From contig NKYR01000090.1 in assembly GCA_003184365.1 (NCBI GenBank), positions 1 through 64,000 of the forward strand: a DNA stretch of 64,000 bases, written 5' to 3'. The notes beneath the pieces are model-generated. The model did no database searches. It was not told the origin of the DNA and saw nothing but the letters and a program-made list of their open reading frames with translations. This stretch comes from Evernia prunastri (Eukaryota; Ascomycota; Lecanoromycetes; Lecanorales; Parmeliaceae). Positions 33,084-43,590 of the stretch are shown piece after piece; within the stretch, counting starts at the first letter, position 1; every line of letters starts with the position of its first letter. A program made the translations under genes and the position numbers.

Positions 33084-36000
33084 CTAGCCTGACGTCTCAT
33101 CCATTACATTGGTACTAGCAAGCTTACTTGACTTCTTCTCCGCTTTAAAGGCCTGAATGCGATCCAAGAGGTCCTTGTCTAGACCATCATTTAGTCTCAA
33201 AGACATTCAAGAATATAGGCTGAGCCCAACTTACCAGGAACAACATCCTCAATCTTGAGAGGCGATCGATTGAACGGATCGTTGGGATCGCTAAGGAGAT
33301 GGGACCGAATGGTGGATCGGTCAATGGACGTCTTCGATGTCGGCAAAATGACAGGATCTTGCATCAACGTGAACATCAAAGGGTCTGGTATGTCATCAGT
33401 ATGACAGACAACAACGTTCATGGAGCGCTGGACGAACTTACCCAAGAATTCATCGGGGATTTCACCCAGGTCCTCTTCAGCTTGGTCGTCCGCCTCTTTC
33501 GCTCTCTTGAACTTCTCCCCTAGAGATTTCCACGCCGCCAATTCCTCCTGTGATTTCAGAGCAAACTTTGCAAGAACTCTCGCTGCTTGTTCCAGATTGG
33601 CAGGTTTATATGATCGCCCATCCCGTGCCACTGCATAGACAAAGCTCTCTTTGTCTTTGAGGTTCAAGTAGACGTCTGCAATCTCGGACAATAGTACCTT
33701 AGGCTCGAAGCTATATTCTTGTGGGTTCTCGACGACCAAGTCTCTACTCTTGGGGCCGACCATCGCATCGAGATTGTAGTCCAGCATGTCTGCCAGTCGT
33801 TGTACAATCTCGGGCATGGTGAAAGAGTCTGCTAAAGCTTCAGTGAATAGCTTTAGCATAGCTACCGTTTCGTTAGTGAGTTGCATGTAGGACTTTGCTT
33901 TCCCTTGGGCTTGGGTCAGCGCCTCTTCTTTCTCCGAACGGACGTTTTGCTCCATCTCGGCTGAACGTTTGAGCTCTTGTTGCAGATTATGTATTTGTAC
34001 AAAAGCGGTTAGCGATTCGTCCAGGACAAAAGTGACATCATTGAGAAGGAGGTTGACAAAGCGAACGAAGAAGTTGAGATTTATTTGGGCTTCATCAGAG
34101 AGATGTTCGCGGTAGATGGGGTTCGACCAGATGCACTTGATGATCTGAAAGATTTCGTAGCGTATATTAAACTTGTCGTAGAATTGTGTGTGGGCGCCTG
34201 TGTTTTCGACCTCGATGTAGAATTTCATCAACGCGTGGAGCAAGTGCTCCGTAGCGAAAGGTAGAGAATTCAGCAGGTCTCCTAACACTCCTTTGGAACG
34301 GTTGTAGGCTGGCCAGATGCCGTGGAACATGATGGTAACTAGGCCGGACTTGAGATATGGATTCTTGATATATTCTGAGCTTCGGAGGAAGGTGATGCAG
34401 AGCATGACTAGCTCATCACTCTGTGTCGACGTAATGATCTGAGACATCTTAAGCATGATGAACTTGAAGTTGCCCACGACATCCTCCAGAAAGTATTCAG
34501 GTAAGCATTTGAAAACCTCCGGCTGTTCCTCGGGCAAAGGAAGCTTCAGCGGGCGTTTTGGGAAGTCTTGACCGGGAGCGACAAGTCGTAATAACCATAC
34601 GATGACATATCGCATAAATTGCATGGATCGTGCTTGTGTCAGATCATCGAGCAAGACTCCTTCCACAGCAAGCTTGTACGACATGCCCTTATCGATCTGG
34701 TCTTGATACTTTTTAATCGCGTTTTCGAATATGCTCAATCTGACCGGGTTGTTGACAAATTTGTGGCGGTCAATTTCGATCTCTTTAAGATGCTTTTGCA
34801 TACGCCGGAGCTCTTTGTCGAGCGTGCTGAGCATCGAGTTGGCGGATTCTGTTCCATAGTGGTGTGCAGCGAGAGTTAGGAAGAAGATCTCTGAGATGAA
34901 GTTTGAGGTCCCTTCGGCAGGATTGCTGTAGAATCTGTCGGAAGTATTTTGGTCGGCGTTGAGCTTTGTTTCGTCTTTGATGTCGACCCGTGGCGAGCGG
35001 CGTAGATAGTCAACGTCAATGCGGTCAATTTTGGAGAAAGAGGCATCCATGAAGGGCTCACACAGCCCATCTAGGCACACAGTGACATTGATCATGAAAC
35101 CGTCTGATGAAACTAGCTTCTTGTCTACCTGCAGTGCACGGCGCTTGTGATTGACGTTGACACACAAGGCAAACCAGTCAAGCATCCTATCCCTAGCTTC
35201 CTTGCTTGTTTTGATGATTTTATTGGCAATTTCTAGGAGATCCCTCTGGTGAGCCTGGATCGTGAGTCGCAAGGCTCTTTGAGAGTTAAGGATGTATGTC
35301 TTGTCTCGAGATGTAGGATTTGAAAAGTAGTTAGTAGTGACGTCTGCCTGCAAAGGGGAAATGGCAAAGAAAGGGCCCAGTAGCGTGCCGGCCTCCAGTA
35401 ACGCCGCTGAGATGGATGGTGGAAGAAACCTTGGGGACTGAACGAAAGCGTTGACTATTGCGGAGTTCTGGACAAGTTTTTGTAATGCCTATCGATCAAT
35501 TAGATATGCCTGTGAAACTTTGTGTGAACTAGATCCTACCAATATGTACGGCTTGTAGTCATTGTTCATATTCATGACTGCTAGTTGCCGGCTCAAATCC
35601 TCGACCGCACCAACCAGTGCGTCTTGGACAGTATCATCTTCTGGAAACCGAGCAACAGCCTCGGCAAGAAATTCGAGATCAACAAACCTGTCGTCGTCGG
35701 GATCATCTATCAGAAGATGTGGCGTAAGGGGATTCGATGTAGGTGGCTCAAGACTGTTACATGTTAGTACAGTATGACACTGGTGCAATGATGGGATGCA
35801 CTCACCCAAACATATCAGGCATGGTGATTGCAAATATGCAATAGCTCATACACAACCGTCTTGCCTCCTTGACTATTACGAACTTGGGATCTTCCTCTCC
35901 AGCTTTCCTCAAAGGCTTGAACTGTCTAGAGACTCGCTTCCAACATCGCAGTAAGTAGTCCAGAGGCGTGGTTCCCTTCTTCAGGTTCGATGCTGCTTCA

Positions 36001-36610
36001 AGCAGAGCTTGGTCCAATATTCCCACATTCAGTCTGACCGACTGGCCTGAGTCCTCCAGATCCAGGCGTGTGCCCCCTAGAAATTGCAAATGATTCCCGT
36101 GAGCGTCATGTTGGTGCTCTTCCCATAAGGTTACTCTGAATAGGTTTCCCAGCACTCGATCCTCCCACTGCTCCAAGGTCTCCCCGGCCCTTGAGCTTGA
36201 TCTACCGGCTGAAGAGGTCGGACGGTCACGCTTCCGGGGCGTGACCGGTCTGCCGGCTGAAGGTGTGATATTGATCTTAGGGGCTCCACCATTTGCCTCT
36301 TGTATGCCCAGTTGAGCAAACGGGTTTTCAGGTGATTTCGCTGTGTTCGACGAGCTAGAGGTATTACTCTGAGGCTTTGGTTGTTCTCTGCCATAAGGGT
36401 CTGCTGTTTGTAAATCGTCTGCCGACAAGGATTGCGAAGCTGCAGCATCTTCTGTGCTACTCTCCTCACTTGGTTTTGGCACTGTTGGAGCCTGAGAACC
36501 CAGCTTTGCCAAACGTTTGTTGCGGATCTGATATTATCAGCTATACTATCTACATTACCATAGTAGAATTATGAACTTACTTTCTCCGCATCTGATACCG
36601 AGTCCGCCAT
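33084..36610 (-). CDS. UFD2: Ubiquitin conjugation factor E4 (Ufd2, U-box)
   Basis: Five exons (36610-36581, 36527-35806, 35753-35540, 35488-33235, 33178-33084) total 3315 nt and encode 1104 aa. Exon 1 codes only MADSVSDAEK. The N-terminal 140 residues are Ser/Pro-rich and disordered, followed by the Ufd2P core (from about 150: WEDRVLGNLFRVTL... to about 990), an all-helical superhelix. The C-terminal U-box runs from about 1021 to 1090 (DIPDPLMFTLMQDPVILPTSKTSIDRSTIRSHL...DPFNRSPL). Ufd2 is an E3/E4 ligase that extends ubiquitin chains on substrates brought by Cdc48 for proteasomal degradation. The last intron falls inside the U-box end: splicing to exon 5 restores VVPDKDLLDRIQAFKAEKK, while read-through gives a false end at 33197. 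It belongs functionally with the RQC1-like product (Cdc48 pathway), but that is family knowledge only. Confidence 0.93.
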
Positions 36611-37035
36611 GTTGTACGAAAAAAATGCGATAGAAGGTCGCAAGGAGTGAAAGTAAGCGTTGATACGTGATGTCGATGGGTGTCAATCGAAGGCCATGGA
36701 ATAAATATATCCGGCTGAGGTCATTAGTGATAGTGTTAGCACAACTCTGGGTGAATAAACTCCAGCCCGGAAAATCAGACTCTTGGCATGAGATTTTCGG
36801 CCCGACCAGCCCGGAGCTGCCTGTAGATGCAGCCCTAAATCTAGGCTCAAGCATTGTGTACATTATGTCTCCTAGTTTCATGACTCTAGGACGTGGTCAT
36901 GCGGACAGACATTGGTCTTTTGTTTATTCATATAGACAATCCATGTATGAGTAGATGCACAGTCCAGAAAAGCATATGTCAAGCCTTCTGAACTCCACGC
37001 CATGCCTTCCATCAAGCCCATACAAACAACGAACA
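36611..37035. other. Intergenic, UFD2 promoter and J-protein 3' flank
   Basis: 425 nt. No gene seen. Confidence 0.5.
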
Positions 37036-38230
37036 CTAGTAACTATTCCTTGCAAACCCATACCTATCTAATTGCCTGCAGCTCCTCATGTCATAATTTC
37101 TTGCCTCTCTCATTTTATCCGCATCCTGGAAGAACCACCCTGTTGCCTGGTCTATCATAGTGTTCCGTGTCCTCTGTTCTATCTGACAGTCATATTGCAG
37201 CTGCGTCACGAGCTGATTCTCTGCCTTTCTGTCAAGGTCATTCATTTTCCGGCCACTGTAGTCTATGACTTCCTTCGGATCCAAGTAGTAGTCGATCTTT
37301 AAGCGTTGTGAAGTGCGGTGCATTGTATTCGGAGGGCCGGGTTGAAAATGTATGTTGGGACCGCTCGGTACCGCCGAGGAGAAAAGTGCGGATAGGAGTG
37401 GAAGGACGAACAGGATCAAGAGAGGGAGGAGATTCGACAAAACACCTAGAGCACTTCGCGGCTGTTCTTCACTCGTGCCGTTCGCCTCTCTTGGCCTTCG
37501 CCTTGGTCGATTACCGCCAAATTGGTGTACTCGGAAGCCTGGACCACCTCCTAGGTTGAATACAAACTGCCCACCGTCGTTGTTGAACATAGGCACTCCA
37601 CCTGTTCTAGCGTCAGTAAGCCGCCCGTTTCTTCCCTGAACTCGATCACCTACCAAAAGGTCCGCCACCCATGCCACCTCCACCAAAAAATCTATTGAAT
37701 AGCTCCTCCGGTGATATCTCATCTTCGAACATGGGTCCCCTCCCTCCAGGTGATCTTGCGGCGTATCCACTAAAAGGCGAGGAAGCGGCCGCGGCGCCCT
37801 GACCAAATCGATTATCTGGGTCGCCTCCGAAGCGGTCATATTTGTCCTTCTTTTCGGGCTCTGACAGCACTTGGAAAGCTCGTGAGACCACTGTAATCGG
37901 TCAATTTCTGTCAGCCTTGTCGTGATTCGTCTGTCGATCTAGAAGGGCCTCACTTTTAAAAGCTTCATCCGCCCCTTCATACCCATTCTTATCCGGATGC
38001 GTCAGAAGACTTAGTTTCCGATATGCCTTCTTGATCTCCGCATTCGACACTGACTTCTCCAACCCCAGAATCTCGTAGAATGCCGTTGGCGAGCATTTTC
38101 GTACTCTTATCACCGCTGTCTTCTGCTCCACTGTATAACTTCTCTCCTGATTCCCCTGATTATGATCTCGACTCTTTGCTGCATTGCCATTTGGTTTTGC
38201 GTCGGCGCCTGAGGCTGTGGCAGCCGGCAT
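37036..38230 (-). CDS. ER-type DnaJ/Hsp40 membrane protein (DNAJB12/14-like, Hlj1-related)
   Basis: Three exons (38230-37954, 37890-37654, 37601-37036) total 1080 nt and encode 359 aa, starting at the first ATG. The J-domain runs from about residue 51 (FYEILGLEKSVSNAEIKKAYRKLSLLTHPDKN) with the essential HPD at 78-80; the intron falls at FK|M before VSRAFQVLSEPEKKDKYDRFGGD. A Gly/Phe-rich linker follows (FFGGGGMGGGPFGG, GGQFVFNLGGGPGFRV). One transmembrane helix lies at about 223-245 (VLSNLLPLLILFVLPLLSALF), then a C-terminal domain of the DUF1977 type (YYLDPKEVIDY...ENQLVTQLQYDCQIEQ). Such proteins sit in the ER membrane with the J-domain in the cytosol, recruit Hsp70 and serve ER-associated degradation. 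Divergent from the AIM19-like gene. Confidence 0.9.
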
Positions 38231-38556
38231 CTCAGATTCGGTGTTGAGGCGACAACCCTGCGGGCTGGGAGAGGATTTGTAGCAGATTGCCAAATTGCTG
38301 GTTTTATCTTTCTTGACGTCGTGGGTGTAAAGTAAATTGCTTATATCGGATTTATTGCAATTCTGCCTTGTTGCTTTATTAACAACTCCCCATCAACTAC
38401 GTAGAGTATCGTGGTATCAAATCAATGCCAAGGTGCCAAGCCGCTAGCGCATGGTCCAACTCTGTGCCTGTGATGGATATCAACACACTAGAACCTGAGC
38501 TCTTATATTTTCTCTGACAATAGTTAACACACCCCGGCAATCCCTGCAATATCACT
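38231..38556. promoter_or_regulatory. Shared divergent promoter, J-protein / AIM19-like
   Basis: 326 nt between the two start codons. No specific site assigned. Confidence 0.45.
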
Positions 38557-39032
38557 ATGGCAAACAAAGAAACCCAAGAGCAAGCCAAAACCTCTGTAAA
38601 CTCCGCCATTGCTCATGCCAAAGTCTGGGGAGGTAACATAGCTCCGCTCAGAACACCCTCCTGCAAGTCTAAGAGCTCTCATCTGATGTTCCTCCAGAAT
38701 CCCCCGTCCCACCTACAGCTCTCGCTACCCTGATCACAGCGCAAGCTCTCCGGCCCCCTCGAATCCTTCCTTTGCTCTTTCCCCCGGTCCTTCTTTTTAG
38801 CACATTCCTCAACATCTACGATTACAAAGTTGACGCCGCGGGAATCAATGGTGCATGGTCGGCGATGTATTTACTTTTGGCGCGGCGGAGAAAACAGCCT
38901 ATAGCAAGGAAGTTTGGCACCAGGGGGTTAATGAGGGGGGCGACATTGGGATTGTGCAGTGTTAACATGGTCTGTGGGATGCTGGTATATTTTCAAGGGA
39001 AGCGGGAGGGAGAGGGGGATGATGCTGAGTGA
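38557..39032 (+). CDS. AIM19-like small mitochondrial membrane protein
   Basis: Two exons (38557-38632, 38698-39032) total 411 nt and encode 136 aa. The join GGA G|AA TCC gives VWGESPVPPTALATL. After a short polar N-terminus come hydrophobic segments (ILPLLFPPVLLFSTFLNIYDY, a middle helix in GINGAWSAMYLLLARRRK, and RGATLGLCSVNMVCGMLVYFQGKR). The order D-x-x-x-x-A-G-x-x-x-x-WSA-x-YL followed by a basic loop and a final helix ending in G-x-R/K is what I recall for yeast Aim19 (altered inheritance of mitochondria). The biochemical role is unknown. The ATG at 38772 that starts the longer ORF would remove the first part of the protein. Confidence 0.72.
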
Positions 39033-39391
39033 ACTGTGTGGGCGGCCGTCTGAGGGTGAAGACTGTACATATCCAACTTGAGGAGGGTACATATTGCATT
39101 GAAGGCGTAGAGGGGATATTCCCTTGCATTCGGTACTATTATGGGGATCTTTGCAAATTCGGCCTCAAAACGTTCTCGGGCTACTGATATCCTGAATCTG
39201 TGCCTCTCCCTTGAATGAAGCCCGTGGCACAACAACATTCACACTTCTCTCGATTAGTCAGGCTGAATTGACTCAAGTTATGGAGGCACCGCTTTTAGTT
39301 GCTTAAACTGCAATCAGCGATATTCGCAGATTCGGTCTAGGCTCAGCTTTTCAATGTTTCGATATTCGAACTGCGTCGTCAGTCGGAAACT
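39033..39391. other. Intergenic
   Basis: About 360 nt between convergent genes. Nothing supported. Confidence 0.5.
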
Positions 39392-41446
39392 TCAACCCCA
39401 TGTTGCCGGTTTAGGCAACGGCTTCCGCTGAATAGGCGGCTCAGTTGCAGGAGGAGATGGGGGAGGCTGAGTTGGTTCGGATTTGAGTGGAGGAGAAGGA
39501 GGAGGTCGAGTCGGTTCATTATAGATCGGTAACTGCGCCTCGTACAGTGGCAGATAATCAGCGTCACTCAATCTATGCTGCACCTCGACATCTTCACCCT
39601 CGATCGGCACAGTGTTTGAATACTGTATTTCTTCCAAGATTTCTGAGCGTTCACTGATAACGGATGAATATCGCGGAAGCGGCAGCAGGACTGGCGCTGG
39701 TTTGCGACGTACCGGGCCGGTGATGTTTGATAGTCCAGATTCCGAAGCGCTAGTTTCAGCGACAGCACTGTTCTCGAGACTGCCAATGCCGTTGCGTGGA
39801 GCATTATCGAAAGGTGATGGCTTCCTTCTCACGGGAATGATGCCATTAGACAGGCCCCCGTCCACAGGATGCGCCCCGTTGGTTTGACCAACATCGGAAG
39901 GGTTCGGCTCTTCAAGTGTACCATCAGTCACTGTTGCTGCCCTTGGCCGAGGCGGTAAGGCAGGCTGGGTTTCAATGTCTTCATCGCTGTCATCATTATC
40001 TATAAGAGCGATCCCTACTGATTGGTTCTCGTCCAAACTCTTCATTCGCGCTTCCTCAAGAGTATCTTCTCTGTCCGCAACAGCCTCAGGCATACGTAGT
40101 GAGTCCTCGAACGTTTCAAAGCTGGTATCGAACAACGGCGCAAGGTCCGTCTCCCAGTGAACAACCAGAGCCACGAGGATCCGGCGGACGATAGTTGACA
40201 TCTTAAGATCAGCGATCGGATCTGGACCGCACAACAGACTTGGTGCAAAGCAAACAGCCAGGTTTTCCGCGGTCATCTGGTTCCGGTCTTGATTGGCTGC
40301 AACCCTCGAGAGCAGCGGAAGAAGGTGCATCCTCAGAATCTGCTTCGACGTCTTGCTGCTGATAGGTGACCACTCATCCTCCAGCGCGAGCATTTCAAAT
40401 AATTGTGGGACCTCAAAAGAAACATCAGGACTTCCATAGTACTTCTCCAACGCTTGATAGCTAGACGGCGGAAAGATGGGCTCTTTCAGGTCCTTGTACC
40501 ATAGCTTGATCAAAGCTGCCGCAGCATGAAGCTCAAAACCTTCTGCGTGGTCCAGCTCCTCAATCCAAACATGTCCAATACCTTCTCTATAGTAGCTAGA
40601 CGCTAAGACCGTGTTACCTTCTTTCCATACGATGAATTTTTGACCCCGATCGTAGGCCTCCTTCAGAATTTCTACTGTCTGAAACCGAGCACTGACACGG
40701 AAGATACCCTCGACTTTGGTGTTATCGTCCATGATGACAAAGCTTGTGGTTTCTCGTAGTACCCTTGGTAGTCTGACTGGCCCATCCGCTGAGGCAGGAA
40801 GAGGATTCTGGACACCGAATGCCCTCTTTCCGCTGGCATATGGCGCGAATATGTCAGGAGACTTACGACGATCAGCCAAATAAGCGGATGGAGGAATCAA
40901 CAAGTCCTCGATTGGAAGGTGCAGAGCCAAACCGCTCAACGTGGACACGTGTATAATCTTTTTCCTGAATTTCGGAGAGACGACCGAGGCGAAGAGTTCG
41001 ATGAGCACTCTAATAAAATTCCTGTCATGCACAATGTAGAGCCTTTGCAACTTCTTCCTTTTCGCCCTGGTCAATACATGATATGCCTGCATGAACCATT
41101 GCCAACTAGGTCTTCCCTTCTTGGTCTGGGTGGCTGAGTTGCTTCCAGCGCCTGCAAAAAAGACGACTTCGTAGCCATGACCGCCGATCAGCTCTTCATC
41201 ATCCGGTAGTCTAGATAGTACATATGGTAGCAGGGCGTCATAGTCGGTCGTTTTGGCATCCGGGAAAGCGGCGCCATTGAGTATGAAGATAGGGAGATCA
41301 TTCTGGGAAGGTAGAGGTGAGAGGTAGATGATGCGAGCTGCGAGGTTGGCAAGAGGTGTCGAGTAGTCATTCGATGTAGGTGCAGGGGGCACTGAGTTCA
41401 AAGGAGTAGAGTTGCTACGGAGCCTGTTTACGATTTGAGAGCGCAT
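39392..41446 (-). CDS. CRAL-TRIO plus RhoGAP domain protein (Ecm25-like)
   Basis: Single exon of 684 aa. Residues about 35-205 form a CRAL-TRIO/Sec14-type module (PIFILNGAAFPDAKTTDYDALLPYVLSRL, QRLYIVHDRNFIRVLIELFASVVSPKFRKKIIHVSTLSGL). The RhoGAP domain follows at about 225-440, with the catalytic arginine finger at 250 in VEGIFRVSA and the later NQMTAENLAVCFAPSLL signature. The tail (about 450-684) is acidic, then Pro-rich with repeated PPPSPP and a basic end, typical of SH3-binding regions. RhoGAPs switch off Rho/Rac/Cdc42 GTPases by stimulating GTP hydrolysis. The same two-domain layout is found in p50RhoGAP and in fungal Ecm25. RHO1 lies 16 kb away, but which GTPase it acts on cannot be seen. 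Confidence 0.88.
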   Translation of the reverse strand: MRSQIVNRLRSNSTPLNSVPPAPTSNDYSTPLANLAARIIYLSPLPSQNDLPIFILNGAAFPDAKTTDYDALLPYVLSRLPDDEELIGGHGYEVVFFAGAGSNSATQTKKGRPSWQWFMQAYHVLTRAKRKKLQRLYIVHDRNFIRVLIELFASVVSPKFRKKIIHVSTLSGLALHLPIEDLLIPPSAYLADRRKSPDIFAPYASGKRAFGVQNPLPASADGPVRLPRVLRETTSFVIMDDNTKVEGIFRVSARFQTVEILKEAYDRGQKFIVWKEGNTVLASSYYREGIGHVWIEELDHAEGFELHAAAALIKLWYKDLKEPIFPPSSYQALEKYYGSPDVSFEVPQLFEMLALEDEWSPISSKTSKQILRMHLLPLLSRVAANQDRNQMTAENLAVCFAPSLLCGPDPIADLKMSTIVRRILVALVVHWETDLAPLFDTSFETFEDSLRMPEAVADREDTLEEARMKSLDENQSVGIALIDNDDSDEDIETQPALPPRPRAATVTDGTLEEPNPSDVGQTNGAHPVDGGLSNGIIPVRRKPSPFDNAPRNGIGSLENSAVAETSASESGLSNITGPVRRKPAPVLLPLPRYSSVISERSEILEEIQYSNTVPIEGEDVEVQHRLSDADYLPLYEAQLPIYNEPTRPPPSPPLKSEPTQPPPSPPATEPPIQRKPLPKPATWG

Positions 41447-42093
41447 CGAGGCATTCGACTGTCGATCAGATAGGATTTAGGTGGGAGGAGTTGACATGAG
41501 ATTTTGTGGAGACGGTAGGGTCGTAGATCAAGAGATGATCAGCAACGGTTCTGGAACTGGCATTCATTATTATGTGCTGAAAGTTTTCCATGTTTTGCCG
41601 ACTTGTTCAGTTCTCAAAGAAGATCCGAGATGGAAGCCGAAAAGAGTGAAGCAAACCCTCAGCCACACAAGCGTACGCAAGATGTGCTTACGAGTGACCA
41701 TATACACATATACAGAGAGAGTACCCTTTACCGACGAGTACTTAGATTAATGTTTCGATGAACTTTTGGGAATAAAAATAGATGGCGAATCAGGTCTGCA
41801 CACTCCATGGGAGCTAGTGTTTGCCGGCTATATACTCTACTGCATAACATACGAGGGGTAGAGTATGATGGGTTGACCAAGACGACTAACGATGCGGGTG
41901 TTCTACTCCAGGATTCCCTGGACTCTGCCACTTTTGTCCGCAGAAACAACCTCAGCCCATTCCCTTCATCGTATTGGGGCTGAGCCGTTATCCATAAACA
42001 TCCTATCTTTGCAGTCTTCGTATTCTAGAGCATGTCTGCCGAACTGCGTCCACAACAGTTGAAGACACTCTACACAGTCCATGTCTCCTCGCC
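41447..42093. other. Intergenic
   Basis: Promoter of the RhoGAP gene plus the 3' flank of the next gene. Short ORFs only. Confidence 0.5.
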
Positions 42094-43041
42094 TCAGTAA
42101 GGCAGCGGTCCACCCTCATCACCCCAGCAAGAAGAGCATTGCGCATTCCCGCATCCACAGCCTCGACACCTGCATGTTTTTAGCGTCAGCATGACTCCTT
42201 TTGAGGGCGGAAGCGACTCCATTCACGGTATCAATGAGGGAACCAATGCGCCGAAAGAGTATACCTACATATCCCGACGAGGTGCCCGAGCTTTCTTGCT
42301 CTCGCGAGTCCGCTCCGGGGGCGTCACGATTTCCATAGCCTCAACAGGCATCAAAGGCTTTTGAACCCCGTCGTCAGTCGTTCTCACGCCCAGCTTTTCC
42401 AAGAGTTGGTCCAACGTCCCGTACATATCGTGATCGCGTCCGAGCTCCACCAACTCCTTAACTTTGTCAACCCATTCGCGATCACCGCGTAATTTGACCC
42501 TCTCCTCTTCGCTCATACCGTCGACAATATAATGCATAGCTTTGTCCAACGGGTCTCCATCTTGATACAACTGATTGATCACTTCGTGGCCCATCGTATC
42601 GTTGCCGCTCAGAACGACTGTCTTTGCGATCTTCCTCAGCGTCACCAGCGCGCTCTTCTTCGTGCCAAAGGAGCTATGGGATGGCGTCTGCGCTTTTATT
42701 GTCGCAATCGTCTTCTCGATGGCGAATGACACTTCCAAGCCTAGGTCATATTGCTTCGAGCCGCTGGCACCTCCACCCTGGGCCATGGCGTGCCACACGC
42801 TCTTGCTGAAGTGGTCGAAGTCGATCACTTTTGCGGCCTCCGCGTTGGAAATGTCGTTTCGCCGGGAGATGACCTGCGCAGCGACCTGGGAGGAACTTAT
42901 TGCTGCGGATAGGAGAAGATCGCGTACTGTGCTTTCGTCAAAGGTAGCAATGATTTTCCGGTAATCATCCGGAGGATTGGAGGGAACTGCCTTATCGCCG
43001 CTCGTGTTTGCTCGCTGTCGCTTCACGGATAGGTTAGACAT
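42094..43041 (-). CDS. Conserved-looking protein of unknown function with Cys-rich C-terminal tail
   Basis: Two exons (43041-42269, 42169-42094) total 849 nt and encode 282 aa. The main body is mostly alpha-helical: FDESTVRDLLLSAAISSSQVAAQVISRR, FDHFSKSVWHAM, YDLGLEVSFAIEKTIATI, TLRKIAKTVVLSG, DKVKELVELGRDHDMYGTLDQLLEKL. Read without splicing it stops at 42265 after APRRDM. Splicing AT|G across a 99-nt intron with GTAGGT and TGCAG ends adds CRGCGCGNAQCSSCWGDEGG and a short end. The first five cysteines are spaced C-x2-C-x-C-x4-C-x2-C, which suggests a small metal-binding tail. The first helical part faintly recalls Cut8/Sts1 nuclear proteasome tethers, but I would not name it that. Nuclear role, partner and pathway are unknown. 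Confidence 0.8.
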
Positions 43042-43590
43042 GGCTGTACTCTTAACTTCTGGTCTCAGTACTGGATGGTATCTAAATCATGAAGACACCC
43101 TCGGCGCGTTTTCGTTCGCGTCGCTGGCGCGTCTGGCGCTATTGATGCTAAGCCACCCCCTATTTGTTGCATTTGCTGGCAAAATCTCTTATTCAAAAGC
43201 AAGCGAGTAAAGAGAAACAATATCTGGAAATGGCGACCTGTGTGCGGAGTTCAAGAGGCAAAGGGTTGCCGACATCAATGATGGGTGGAGACGAGAAAAA
43301 GCACACAAAAGCAAAGCAGCATTTGAAATGACTTTGGAAAAGGTGAATGGTATGCCAGTCAACAACGGAATTGGAGGGAAGTCGTTCAATTTGAGGACAG
43401 CGCTATGCTTTGCTATCCAGAAAAGGTTCATAAACATACCCAAAAGCCCGCTATGCTGATTGTAAAGCTGTATCTGATTAATCATATACTTTACCGAACA
43501 TTATGCGTTTTATCAGACCCACCCTCATATCTACCACATCCCATTTCGGTTCCTTCTCTGTGGGTGCCCAAGGTTCAAAGCATTGACCCC
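43042..43590. other. Intergenic
   Basis: 550 nt, no supported gene. Includes the promoter of the unknown gene and the 3' flank of IMA1. Confidence 0.5.

Noticed and set aside
33197..33234. UFD2 ending at 33197 with tail GKLGSAYILECL
   Set aside because: A GTAAGT donor lies exactly there and splicing to 33178 restores the conserved U-box end.
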